From Pseudomonas sp. 10-1B (lineage in GTDB: Bacteria; Pseudomonadota; Gammaproteobacteria; Pseudomonadales; Pseudomonadaceae): a stretch of 64,000 nt of DNA. The notes under the pieces were generated by a model that was not told the DNA's origin, searched no databases, and saw only the letters and a program-made list of their open reading frames with translations. Below, in pieces: positions 45,222-54,097 of this stretch; the first letter of the stretch is position 1, and the number at the start of each line of letters is the position of its first letter. The stretch covers positions 330,725-394,724 of the forward strand of contig NZ_JYKS01000004.1 in assembly GCF_000935045.1 (NCBI RefSeq), read 5' to 3'. Position numbers and translations under genes: made by a program.

Positions 45222-45923
45222 CTAACACACAGGCCCGCGAGATACCCCAAGACCCGCCAAAATGTGCTGAACCAAGCTTTGAACGGCGCTTGATGAACGA
45301 GCACCCTCAAGAATTTTCCGTAGCAAGTATAGGATGCCACCCATAATACCATCGACGGTAGAATCAACATCATCAACAAGGAAGATCTTGGCCTCCTTAC
45401 CGATCCTTATGTCTCGAGCCAAATGATTTCCCACCACGTCCATCATTTCACTAATACTGTAGGCCGAGTGAATAAAAAACCATCCCCACACTGGATCGGC
45501 AACTCCTTTGTGAAGGATTAGACGAATTTTAACATCAAGAATTTCAGCGATGCCCCCTTCCATTGGAGGAATCGAGTCCAGCGTTTGTAACATCAACAAT
45601 GTTTCATCAATGAACACCGCCCGCGCAATCTCTTTCTTACTAGAAAAATAGTTATAGAAAGAACCAAACGAAACACCAGCCTCTTCAGTAATATCGTTAA
45701 TTGCGGTGGACTCTATGCCCTTACACCCGAATACAGACCGGGCCGCACAAAGCAATTTGCTCCTGGTGCGAATCCTAGCCTTTTTGTTGATTCTATACTG
45801 CCGAGGCTCAGCGCATGGTAAATCAGCGTTTCGCAGCTTGAATACGTGAGATTGTTTTCCCGATATCTCAGCTGCGACCGGAATCTCACTTACTCCGGTC
45901 GCAGGCTTCTCTTCTTTACTCAT
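45222..45923 (-). CDS. TetR-family transcriptional regulator
   Basis: 233 residues. The helix-turn-helix is at about 52-98 (RTRSKLLCAARSVFGCKGIESTAINDITEEAGVSFGSFYNYF). The ~45 residues before it are longer than usual for TetR proteins. The C-terminal ligand domain is not specific. It starts 23 nt after the MpaB-type oxygenase gene on the same strand, so it probably belongs to the same transcript and regulates it. Confidence 0.88.
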   Translation of the reverse strand: MSKEEKPATGVSEIPVAAEISGKQSHVFKLRNADLPCAEPRQYRINKKARIRTRSKLLCAARSVFGCKGIESTAINDITEEAGVSFGSFYNYFSSKKEIARAVFIDETLLMLQTLDSIPPMEGGIAEILDVKIRLILHKGVADPVWGWFFIHSAYSISEMMDVVGNHLARDIRIGKEAKIFLVDDVDSTVDGIMGGILYLLRKILEGARSSSAVQSLVQHILAGLGVSRGPVC

Positions 45924-45946
45924 ACAGGTTAGCAGTGCTTGGATTG

Positions 45947-46948
45947 TTATTTGACGGCATCATTGATGTGCCGACTATTAACATCTTCCGGGCTCTCGGA
46001 TCCTGCCGAGTCTGTGGAACGCAGATGCGGACAACCGCCTTGCATCTGGCGAGCCTTCAGGGCTGAAAATGGGCAACCCTTAGTTTGAGAATTTCGGGTC
46101 TTCAGTCGGCGCTCCTCGAAGGTGTCTAGAGGGTCCGGCAAGACATTTTCACCGAACCAAAAGAACCAAGCGGTCAGCTTCCTTAGCACGGCAGTTCCTA
46201 CAGCTGACGGCCGCTTTATCGAAAAGGCTTTCAGCACGTGCTCTGGATAAAGGGACGCGATCCACTTGTAGACCAAAGGGTGCAGAATCTTCGGGAAGTA
46301 GCGATCGGCAAACTGACTCATGATGGCTTCAGCAGCAGGTGGCCCTATTTTGTGAGGTGGGACCTCTTCGGCCTCCCATTTGTCCATGAATTCCATGATG
46401 CCATCAAACGAATCAGGGAACCCGACTAACTCTTCGCCTGTGCCTGCGTTACGAAATACTTTAGACATGTTTGTCCAGTAGTGAACCGCAGCCAACTTCT
46501 CTTTATCGGAAAAACCAGTTAAACCTACTCGACGAAGAAGCCTATGCATGCCAGCAGCTTCATAACACAAGGTATAAATATAAGTGCCATTGCGGCTAAA
46601 ACTTTCTGAGAATTTTTTAGCGTAATGCTCATGAAGCTTATTAATGGACTCGACGTTTTTCAAAGTTAATTCATGTGATGATCCATAGTTCCACCAAACC
46701 TGCATTTTCCAAGACGTATCGTCAGCCCTCGCGTCTCGACGGCTTAGAATCTTCCCTGAGCCTTCATCAAACAATGGCAGGGCATCGAGTTCACGCACAA
46801 AGAAGTGAGGGAACGTGACGGTGTAAATCAAGTTCATGATGAAATCGTTGGGCCGATAGGCGGATGACAGCTTCCAGATCTCATCAAAGTCGGTGGTAGG
46901 ATCAAGGCTATTGATGCGCTTAGCGATCCACTTTCTAGGCATGTTCAA
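45947..46948 (-). CDS. MpaB/latex-clearing-type oxygenase family protein (DUF2236)
   Basis: 333 residues of the DUF2236 group (ER-bound oxygenase MpaB / rubber oxygenase Lcp catalytic domain, a heme b protein in characterised members). Family lines seen are 'NLIYTVTFPHFFVRELDALP', 'THELTLKN'-like 'GSSHELTLKNVE' and the histidine-bearing 'YEAAGMHRLLRRVG'. The C-terminus has two Cys patches (GCPFSA, GGCPHL). The substrate is unknown; it may cleave or oxidise a hydrophobic or aromatic compound taken up with the help of the nearby outer-membrane protein. Confidence 0.78.
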   Translation of the reverse strand: MNMPRKWIAKRINSLDPTTDFDEIWKLSSAYRPNDFIMNLIYTVTFPHFFVRELDALPLFDEGSGKILSRRDARADDTSWKMQVWWNYGSSHELTLKNVESINKLHEHYAKKFSESFSRNGTYIYTLCYEAAGMHRLLRRVGLTGFSDKEKLAAVHYWTNMSKVFRNAGTGEELVGFPDSFDGIMEFMDKWEAEEVPPHKIGPPAAEAIMSQFADRYFPKILHPLVYKWIASLYPEHVLKAFSIKRPSAVGTAVLRKLTAWFFWFGENVLPDPLDTFEERRLKTRNSQTKGCPFSALKARQMQGGCPHLRSTDSAGSESPEDVNSRHINDAVK

Positions 46949-47086
46949 GACCTCATCTTGTTATTGTTTTGATATTTTAACTGACTCCTATTAGATGCTA
47001 TGCCTCTCAGACCTACGTGTCATTAGACACCGAGTACAAATTTTTTCGAAAAATTCGTACTAAGGTACAGGAGATGCCAGAAAGGT

Positions 47087-48457
47087 TTAGTCGCGCGATT
47101 TCAGCTCAAGCAATGCCAGTGCGCAGCTCAATGAAAAATCAAATTCCTTTATCGGTTTGCCCAGGATATCTTCAACAGCTTGCAGTCGATACACAACCGT
47201 ATTTCGATGAATGCCTAAACTTTCCGCAGCATGCAGTAAGCTATTTCCTGAAAGCAGATAACTCTTGAGAGTTTCTCTATAGCTCTCGACTTTTTTATCA
47301 GTGCTTGCCAACTCTCCCAGCGTAGATTGTACAAACCAGTCTGTAAGCTCTTTATTCCTGATGAAAATTGCCGTAGCAGCGTGGGTAGGCCATTGTAATA
47401 CCCTACCAACTGAGAACTGCTTTCCTACCTCCAACAACGCACGAGCTTGTACGTGAGATCGCCTGAAGCCCTCAATGCCTCTGACTGTCTCCCCTAAGCA
47501 GTAAGTTCCGACCTCCGCGGACTTTAAAGAAGTAGTCAGATTGGAAATTTGATTTTTCAATGGCGGAGTGCCGGTTGCAATCCAAAGCCATGCTCCATCT
47601 GCCTGAGGCAAGTGAACCAAGCTAGAATTTGAAATTAGCTCACTGATGGCCCGCTGGGTATATTTGGTAGCTTTAGAAGCAGCACGAGCGGAAGAGATTA
47701 TGATGGCAGTGTAAAATTTATCAGGATCTACCCCTAGGTTACTCTTAAAAGCCTCGACCACTTCCGATCCGATAGACGATCCGCCTTCTATAAGTTCTTC
47801 CACTAGTCTTCGCTTCGAAACAAGAGACTCTTCCAGCAATAACTCTTTTTCGGCCAGGCAACCTTCAAAAAAATCTTTAACTGCATCATCAAATACTAGC
47901 GCCAGCATCACAACCAGCTGCGAGATATTCTGGCGCTCAATTGATAAGTCTAAGGAATCTAAAATTTCCTTAGTCCAGAGCCCCTGCATCTCTCTTATGC
48001 CTTGAACGATGCTTTCAAAATATACATCCATGCGCACTGCCTTATATGCCATCGCGCGCATAGATTCAGACAATCCGACATCAGCATCCTGGCCCGACAT
48101 TCTGACGAGCAGTTGCAATATCAGAAGCTCAAGGCTCTTAAGAACCTCCGTCTCAGGGAAGCTATCAAGGTATGAAAACTTTGATTTAGCCACAGCCAGT
48201 GAGCGCTGAGACAACTCTAGCCCCCATGCAACTTCTTTCTCACCAACCTTGGAAATGGCAAGTTCCAGAATTACCGGTGCAACAATAGCTTGGCTTAAAA
48301 CCTGATCTGCCCTGCACGAGGGTTGAAAGTAAGCGAAGACAGATCTCAAGTTTTCCATGTAATCCCCGATCAACCGAGAGCCGAACACTGCAGGTTTCGA
48401 TTTCATAATCATCAGGAATAGTATAGCAGCTTGAAGCCTAGACATGCCGAAGCTCAT
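47087..48457 (-). CDS. PucR-family transcriptional regulator
   Basis: 456 residues. The C-terminal PucR helix-turn-helix 'LLHAAESLGIHRNTVVYRLQAVEDILG' lies about 20 residues before the end, preceded by a GGDEF-like CdaR-type middle region. These proteins often activate catabolic genes in response to the substrate. The exact start is uncertain (ATGs at residues 1, 5 and 34). AT-rich for this region. It lies between the oxygenase and the outer-membrane protein genes, all on the same strand, and probably controls them. Confidence 0.85.
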   Translation of the reverse strand: MSFGMSRLQAAILFLMIMKSKPAVFGSRLIGDYMENLRSVFAYFQPSCRADQVLSQAIVAPVILELAISKVGEKEVAWGLELSQRSLAVAKSKFSYLDSFPETEVLKSLELLILQLLVRMSGQDADVGLSESMRAMAYKAVRMDVYFESIVQGIREMQGLWTKEILDSLDLSIERQNISQLVVMLALVFDDAVKDFFEGCLAEKELLLEESLVSKRRLVEELIEGGSSIGSEVVEAFKSNLGVDPDKFYTAIIISSARAASKATKYTQRAISELISNSSLVHLPQADGAWLWIATGTPPLKNQISNLTTSLKSAEVGTYCLGETVRGIEGFRRSHVQARALLEVGKQFSVGRVLQWPTHAATAIFIRNKELTDWFVQSTLGELASTDKKVESYRETLKSYLLSGNSLLHAAESLGIHRNTVVYRLQAVEDILGKPIKEFDFSLSCALALLELKSRD

Positions 48458-48565
48458 GAAGCTGAGCTTTCGGCTCCGTAAACGTCAAAAGTAATCGAAT
48501 GCTCTGGCATCCGATTACCTTGTTTATGCTTGCGCATTCACTTGTTGGCGATCCGCTTATCCAAG

Positions 48566-49570
48566 CTAGAACATATGCAACCAGCGAAGGGTTACAGAGT
48601 TTTCTACCTTAAATCTATTTTCCACGTTTGACTCGCGATAGGCCGTCACAAAAAACTTATCTTTATCAAAGTCAACGACTAGACCAGGACCAAAACCGAG
48701 CGTTTTTTCTTTGGAATCCGAGATACTATGCCCGTTGATCTGGTCGTCTGTAATTTGCTTCAGGTAATAGCCGCTGACGCCCACAGTGAGATAATCGTTA
48801 ACTTTATAACCAAAATTATAGTTAATCGATGCACTCTGCCCGGCTTGCGTATCGTCAACACCCTCGTCGAGAGGGAGACTGCTCGCTGGGTCATTGTTTT
48901 TGAAGTTGTAGTAATACTGAGGCCGGAGGCTAATCGACCACTTGGGGCTGAGTAGGAATGTCATCGCCCAGTATGTGTGAATGGACCAGAAATTGTTGCC
49001 AATATTGAAATCTTTATCGTTGTCGTACTTTCCAACTGGCATTGTCACGCCGGCATTCAGTCGCGAAACAAAGAACGGATTCCCATTTATTGTAATCGGG
49101 TCATACTGAACGAACAGCGACACCGTTGGATCGCCCAACCCAAATCCATTGTCCTTGAGTTTTACCCCTGGAAATGGTGGCGCATTTTGAAAGCTCGCAT
49201 CCAGCGAGGCCATCGGCACGATCACATCAACGCCAGGGTGACCACCCAAGATCTTTTGATCTGTTTTAAACAGATAACTGTACTGACTGATAACGGAATA
49301 GACATCCATTTTTGGATCATTAAAAATAGGGATATCTTTCCCATCACCATCTTTCATGCCTTTATTGTGAGCATATGAAATATACGTCTGCCAGGCACTG
49401 TCTCCCGGCTGTCCCCCAAAGCCGTCATAAAAGCTTGTCGCTCCTAAGTTCAAACCAGTAGGAAGTGTAACAGTTGGCTGGACAGCGAACGCCTTGCTTA
49501 CATCAAAGGCAACAAGTCCAGTCGCAGCTATCGCTGCAAGTGCATAACTACGCATAACTTTAGCCATCAT
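48566..49570 (-). CDS. SphA/MetA-type outer-membrane protein (aromatic degradation)
   Basis: 334 residues with a signal peptide (cut near SKAFA) and a beta-barrel pattern ending in an aromatic residue (RWLHMF). It matches the 'Phenol_MetA_deg' group often found in aromatic catabolic clusters, where it may assist substrate uptake. ATG 49570 (or 49567) follows AAGGCGG. AT-richer than the ICE core. Probably specific to the substrate of the neighbouring oxygenase or aldehyde dehydrogenase. Confidence 0.85.
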   Translation of the reverse strand: MMAKVMRSYALAAIAATGLVAFDVSKAFAVQPTVTLPTGLNLGATSFYDGFGGQPGDSAWQTYISYAHNKGMKDGDGKDIPIFNDPKMDVYSVISQYSYLFKTDQKILGGHPGVDVIVPMASLDASFQNAPPFPGVKLKDNGFGLGDPTVSLFVQYDPITINGNPFFVSRLNAGVTMPVGKYDNDKDFNIGNNFWSIHTYWAMTFLLSPKWSISLRPQYYYNFKNNDPASSLPLDEGVDDTQAGQSASINYNFGYKVNDYLTVGVSGYYLKQITDDQINGHSISDSKEKTLGFGPGLVVDFDKDKFFVTAYRESNVENRFKVENSVTLRWLHMF

Positions 49571-49758
49571 CACGAACCGCCTTATTTTTATTTGAACGGC
49601 ATTAAGTGCGAGCAGATTAAATGAAATTCTGCCTCAAGCAACCTGTCGAATTATTTGAAATTAATTTCACTTTCCAATCTAGCGAGCTCTCGCTGGGTCT
49701 TGCCTCTTGATACCGAAAAAGCGGAGCCGCCGTTCCCCGCTTTCTCAGAAAAAGCTTC

Positions 49759-51237
49759 TCAGAAAGGATAATTGTGACCTGCTTGCTGCCAGGTTACCCA
49801 GTGAGCTCTGGTGAACTCGTCGATGGCATAGCTTCCGTTGAATCGACCTAGGCCAGAGTTTTTCTCCCCTCCAAAGGGCGCGTTTGGCTGGTCGTCGATG
49901 GTGATGTCGTTGATATGAGTAATGCCTGCAACGATACCGCTTGCGAAGCGCAAGCCGCGATCCATGTCTCGCGTAAACACAGCGCTCGAAAGCCCGAACT
50001 CGCTGGAGTTAGAGAGCTCCAAAGCATGCTCTTCGTTTTGAGAAATGACCAAAGGCATGATCGGCCCGAATGTTTCGTCGTACGCCAGCTCGTGATGTGG
50101 TGCTACCCGTCCATAAACATGTGGTGGAAGAACCAAGCCTGATGCAGCTCCGCTATGGAGGCACTCAAGACCATCGCGGTTTGCTCGGGTGATTTTGTTG
50201 AGCAAACCAGTCAGTTGGCTCTGGCTCACAACTGGTCCGATCACCGTTTCAGCCAGGTTAGGGTCACCCACAGAAAGCTTCTGAACTCGCTCCACTACGA
50301 GGGCGGCAAAGTCGTTATAGATCTTTTGATCAACGATGACCCGATTGACACTCATGCAGACTTGGCCCTGATGCAGGAAGCGACCCACCACTGCCGCATG
50401 GGCTGCGGCCTCCATGTCGGCGTCGTCCAATACGACCAGTGGGGCGTTACCACCAAGTTCGAGGGCTACGCGCTTGATGTATTTTCCGCCGACAGCAATG
50501 CGCCCCACACTGCGGCCGATGTCTGTCGATCCTGTAAACGAAATCAAACTTGGAACGGAGTGTTCTACGAAGGCATCACCGATTTCGGAACCGGCGCCAA
50601 CGATCACGTTTACCACCCCTGGCGGGAAGCCAGCTTCCTCAAACAGGTGGGCTATCAAAAGACCTCCGGTAATGGCCGTATCGCTAGCTGGCTTCAAGAC
50701 TACGGTATTGCCTAGTGCTACCGCTGGCACTACTGAGCGCATGCTGAGATAGAGCGGGAAATTCCAGGGGCTGATGACACCAATGACCCCGAGCGGTTCA
50801 CGAAATACGAAGCTTTGCTTGCCCGGTTTATAGCTGGTAAGGACTTTACCTTCCACCTGGTACGGGAGAGTGGCGCTTTCACGAACCATGCTAATGGTAT
50901 GGAAACACTCGAAGGTTGCTTTTCCACGGGTACTGCCTGACTCGCGAATAAGCCAGTCAATAATTTCATCGCTACGGGACTCCATGACCGAAGCCAAAGC
51001 ATTCACCAGCGCGACACGCTCAGCAGGAGCTACCTTCGCCCACTGCTGCTGAGCCTGCTTCGACCCTTGATAGGCCTCATCAAGGTCCTGTACAGATCCA
51101 AGCTGCATGTCGAGCAACTGCTCATTGTTATAGGGGTTGCGGTCGTCGAGACGACGTTCCGAGCGTCCCATGCTCCAATTGCCGTTGATAAATTGCTGGC
51201 CGGTGATTTTGTACGGAAGCAGTGTCGGCTTATTCAT
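49759..51237 (-). CDS. NAD(P)-dependent aromatic aldehyde dehydrogenase
   Basis: 492 residues. Rossmann NAD-binding part with 'GVISPWNFPLYLSMRS' and 'FTGSTDIGRSVGRIA', the general-base Glu in VALELGGNAP and the catalytic Cys in HQGQVCMSVNR. Closest in style to vanillin/benzaldehyde dehydrogenases. In this context it would oxidise a hydroxybenzaldehyde to the hydroxybenzoate used by the monooxygenase (inference). ATG 51237 has an AGGAAGG site; an in-frame ATG at 51291 is less likely. Confidence 0.92.
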   Translation of the reverse strand: MNKPTLLPYKITGQQFINGNWSMGRSERRLDDRNPYNNEQLLDMQLGSVQDLDEAYQGSKQAQQQWAKVAPAERVALVNALASVMESRSDEIIDWLIRESGSTRGKATFECFHTISMVRESATLPYQVEGKVLTSYKPGKQSFVFREPLGVIGVISPWNFPLYLSMRSVVPAVALGNTVVLKPASDTAITGGLLIAHLFEEAGFPPGVVNVIVGAGSEIGDAFVEHSVPSLISFTGSTDIGRSVGRIAVGGKYIKRVALELGGNAPLVVLDDADMEAAAHAAVVGRFLHQGQVCMSVNRVIVDQKIYNDFAALVVERVQKLSVGDPNLAETVIGPVVSQSQLTGLLNKITRANRDGLECLHSGAASGLVLPPHVYGRVAPHHELAYDETFGPIMPLVISQNEEHALELSNSSEFGLSSAVFTRDMDRGLRFASGIVAGITHINDITIDDQPNAPFGGEKNSGLGRFNGSYAIDEFTRAHWVTWQQAGHNYPF

Positions 51238-51283
51238 TTCTAACAACCTTCCTATCGATGATTTGGCTACGGAGTGTTCGAGA

Positions 51284-51652
51284 TCAGACACCTTGAGCTT
51301 GCTGCTCAGCGAGGCTGTCCTGTGCCGGCTCAGGTTTCTTTACGTACGCGCGCGTGACCCGGTTAGTCCGATCAGCACTTGGCGAAAGGCAGCAGACCGC
51401 TCTGGGTATAGCGCCCGAAATGGCACCCAAAATTTGGCGGGTCGCATAGGACCAGAGGGCAGAGGATTGCGGGGTGCCCGCTGTGAGGGCCGCTTGTCTG
51501 GAGGCCCTCGCCAAAGCTGCGCCCAATTGCCAGGCAGGGCTGTGCAGAAGCAAAGGGGCCACGGGTATCGCGACAAGCGTGAGAGGCAGCAGCAGAGCCT
51601 TCTCTAGCTCGCGAGAGGGGCTGCTAAGGTCGGCAGGCAGAGCTTGGCTCAT
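51284..51652 (-). CDS. possible small gene or remnant under promoter P1
   Basis: 122 codons starting 46 nt after the predicted start point of promoter P1, with GAGGT upstream. The N-terminus is hydrophobic (LLLPLTLVAIPVAPLLL); the rest is low-complexity and matches nothing I know. In the sister unit (P2) a transporter gene starts at the same distance, so this may be the decayed start of a lost gene. Weak call. Confidence 0.3.
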   Translation of the reverse strand: MSQALPADLSSPSRELEKALLLPLTLVAIPVAPLLLHSPAWQLGAALARASRQAALTAGTPQSSALWSYATRQILGAISGAIPRAVCCLSPSADRTNRVTRAYVKKPEPAQDSLAEQQAQGV

Positions 51653-51704
51653 GAGTGGGTACCTCGCACTTCAAGGTGATTTTTGTAAGAATTGGTGCAA
51701 TACG

Positions 51705-51757
51705 ATAATTCCGCTTTTTTTGATCCGCGTCAACAGAGTTATCTCATTAGGATAGTT
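51705..51757 (-). promoter_or_regulatory. promoter P1 with IclR-type operator
   Basis: Minus strand: -35 TTGACG (51733-51728), 17-bp spacer, -10 AATTAT (51710-51705). Directly upstream of the -35 lies the dyad AGTTATC-TCATTAG-GATAGTT (51737-51757, plus-strand reading). The same layout occurs at P2 and P3. It would drive the aldehyde dehydrogenase. The site position just above the -35 fits activation by the adjacent IclR protein. Confidence 0.7.
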
Positions 51758-51835
51758 TTTGTTTTCTTGGCGAGAGGCGGTTTCCCTGTACACTCCGCTG
51801 GTACTAGCCAGCAACAGGTTTAGAGGAGATTCGCG

Positions 51836-52654
51836 GTGCGGCATGAGTCCCGTGACACCCAAGATAGAGGGCCCGAGGAAGGAAAATCGGGCTCGCTGAA
51901 TCGCTTAATGCTTCTGCTTGAACTTTTCAGCAGAGAGGGAAAAAGTGATTGGTCAGTAGACGAAGCGGCCATCGAGCTAGGGCTTTCGGCTAGCCATACA
52001 TACCGTTATTTCCGCACCCTCTCAGGCGCTGGCTACATCAGCGCCTTCACCCCTGGGCGCTATGTACTCGGCCCTGCAATCATCGCGCTGGATAGGAAAA
52101 TGCGGACAGGCGATCCGATGATTCAGGCGGCCCGATCACTGATGAATGAAATGCTTGTGCCTGCTCCAGCAGGCTGCATCGCAATTCTGTGCCGATATTT
52201 CCAAGGCCAGGTCATGTGCGTTCATGAGGAGTTCACCACTCGCTTCCAGCACGACGTTAGCTACGAGCGCGGACTTCCACGGCCTCTATACCAAGGCGCG
52301 GCATCGAAGGTCATTCTTGCTCACCTCCCTCTGCGACAAGTGAAAGCCTTCTATGAGGAAGTACCGAAGGAGTTCGAGCGCTTCCACCTAGGTGCAAACT
52401 GGTCCGAATTGAAGCAGGCGTTACGAGCACTCAGGGAGCAACAGGCTGTGATCACTTCAGGCGAGTTGGGCAACAGTGCGGCTGGCATCTCGGCGGCGAT
52501 CTTCGATGACAAACGGGTGATCGGAAGCATAAGCCTTGTAGTACCAGCAGCCCTAGCATCTGATGAGGTGAAAGCTCAGTTGGCTCCCGTAGTAGCTGCT
52601 GCGGCTCAGACAATGAGCAACACGATGGCTGCTCTGGCGGCGAACTCTCTCTGA
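51836..52654 (+). CDS. IclR-family regulator, paralogue 1
   Basis: 272 residues. The N-terminal winged helix-turn-helix (about 20-80, WSVDEAAIELGLSASHTYRYFRTLSGAGY) is followed by an IclR ligand domain (ALDRKMRTGDPMIQAAR ... YERGLPRPLYQGAASKVILAHLP ... SAAGISAAIFDDKRVIGSISLV). The GTG start at 51836 has GAGGAGA 7 nt upstream. It is very similar to the regulator at 58746-59567 over its whole length. It is divergent from promoter P1 and convergent with the porin gene. Confidence 0.93.
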   Translation: MRHESRDTQDRGPEEGKSGSLNRLMLLLELFSREGKSDWSVDEAAIELGLSASHTYRYFRTLSGAGYISAFTPGRYVLGPAIIALDRKMRTGDPMIQAARSLMNEMLVPAPAGCIAILCRYFQGQVMCVHEEFTTRFQHDVSYERGLPRPLYQGAASKVILAHLPLRQVKAFYEEVPKEFERFHLGANWSELKQALRALREQQAVITSGELGNSAAGISAAIFDDKRVIGSISLVVPAALASDEVKAQLAPVVAAAAQTMSNTMAALAANSL

Positions 52655-52763
52655 TTAGTCCTTCATGGCAAGGTCGGCAGTGCGGGGCAGCGGCAGTGCG
52701 CCGGAGTACTGCCGGTATCACAACCGAACAGACACTGGGTGCTGCGCTGTTCCATTAGAAGCT

Positions 52764-54014
52764 TCAAAGCACATCCCAGGTGTAGCTGAAGATGATCCGA
52801 TACTCGTCTATGTCAGTGCGATAATTCGAGCGCGCAGCCGCGTTCCGAAGGCGAATACCCAGTCCTTGAAGTGAGCCGCTCTGCACTACGTAAGAGAGAT
52901 CAAGGTCTCGCTCTGTGTCCTTCCCTTCATAGCCTCGCCCGGTCTTCACATTGCCCCCGGCCACGTAGCGCGCGGTAAGCGCTAGGCCTGGGATACCCAC
53001 TGCGACGAAGTCGTAGCGGTACTTGAGCTGATACGAGATTTCGTCGGTAAACGAAAAGTCGTAAGTGGGCAGTTCATTGCTCAACGGTGCAATATTTGCG
53101 AACACGCGCGGGAAAGCCGTTTCACCGTACATCCGCTGGTAACCCAACGAGAATGTATGACCTGCCTTCGTTGCGGAAACCATGCCATGAAGCGCCCGGT
53201 TGTCCACATCGCCGATCAAATGGGCGCCGTCTTCAACCGCATCATAGAGCCCGAGAATGCCTGCCAATGACCAAGAGCCCAGAGAGCCTTTATGCTCAAC
53301 CCCGAGGTACGTCTGGCGATAAATGTCCTCCAACTGACCTATCCATCCGCTCAGCGTCGTTCTGTTGCCGTTGAACGTGTAATCCCCACCAACATAATTA
53401 AAAGCATCGCTGCTGGCATTGCGTTGAGGGATGTGGCCAAGCATGGCAATGAGCTTTTCGTCGCCAGCCTCGTTGCGCAAGCTGGTGGAATTCAAGTGAC
53501 CACCTTGAAGCTTCAACCCCTTGAACTCTGTACTGCTTAATGAAATGCCCTGGTAAGAGGGAGGCAGCAGGCGTATGTCGCTGAAGGTGAGAAGAGGGTT
53601 ATCCGGGAAGAGCTCGCCGACACGCAATTCCGTGTTCGACAACCTGGCTTTGAATGTCAGCCCTAACCGGCTGTACTCATCGGCGGGGTGGCCGTCATCC
53701 TGGACGGGTAGCAATCCAACGCCTACGCGCCCAGGTCCGCTATCCAGCTTTATGCCCAATGTAGCTGTAGCATCGACGCCCAAGCCAAGGCTGCCAGGCG
53801 TATAGCCCGACTTGAAGTTGAAAATGAATCCCTGAGCCCATTCTTCCGCCTTCGAGCGCTCCGTACCCCTGATATCGGAGTAGTTGCGTTGGAAGTAGTA
53901 GCTTCGGGTTTGTAGTGTTGCCGTGGCTTCGGACAGAAATGCCGGCGCGTCGCCGGCAATGCAGCGCTCAGTAAGGCAAAGCGCTGCCAGCAAGGTAGCG
54001 TATCTCGCGTTCAT
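52764..54014 (-). CDS. OprD-family outer-membrane porin
   Basis: 416 residues with a signal peptide (to about CIAGD). OprD-type barrel: 'FLSEATATLQTRSYYFQRNYSD', 'EEWAQGFIFNFKSGYTPG', 'FKARLSNTELRVGELFPDNPLL', 'DEYRIIFSYTWDVL' at the end. Members of this family take up aromatic carboxylates (OpdK, BenF); here the substrate is probably a hydroxybenzoate. Last gene of the gentisate operon, 83 nt after the monooxygenase. Confidence 0.93.
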   Translation of the reverse strand: MNARYATLLAALCLTERCIAGDAPAFLSEATATLQTRSYYFQRNYSDIRGTERSKAEEWAQGFIFNFKSGYTPGSLGLGVDATATLGIKLDSGPGRVGVGLLPVQDDGHPADEYSRLGLTFKARLSNTELRVGELFPDNPLLTFSDIRLLPPSYQGISLSSTEFKGLKLQGGHLNSTSLRNEAGDEKLIAMLGHIPQRNASSDAFNYVGGDYTFNGNRTTLSGWIGQLEDIYRQTYLGVEHKGSLGSWSLAGILGLYDAVEDGAHLIGDVDNRALHGMVSATKAGHTFSLGYQRMYGETAFPRVFANIAPLSNELPTYDFSFTDEISYQLKYRYDFVAVGIPGLALTARYVAGGNVKTGRGYEGKDTERDLDLSYVVQSGSLQGLGIRLRNAAARSNYRTDIDEYRIIFSYTWDVL

Positions 54015-54097
54015 GAGTTCACTCGTTATTGTTTTTGTAAGACGAGAACTTCAAAAGACAACCTGCGGAGGTCGGGTTCGACCTCCGCAGGCTTGAT

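Noticed and set aside
50155..50715. Long plus-strand ORF inside the aldehyde dehydrogenase gene
   Set aside because: A shadow frame of a clear enzyme-coding gene on the minus strand.
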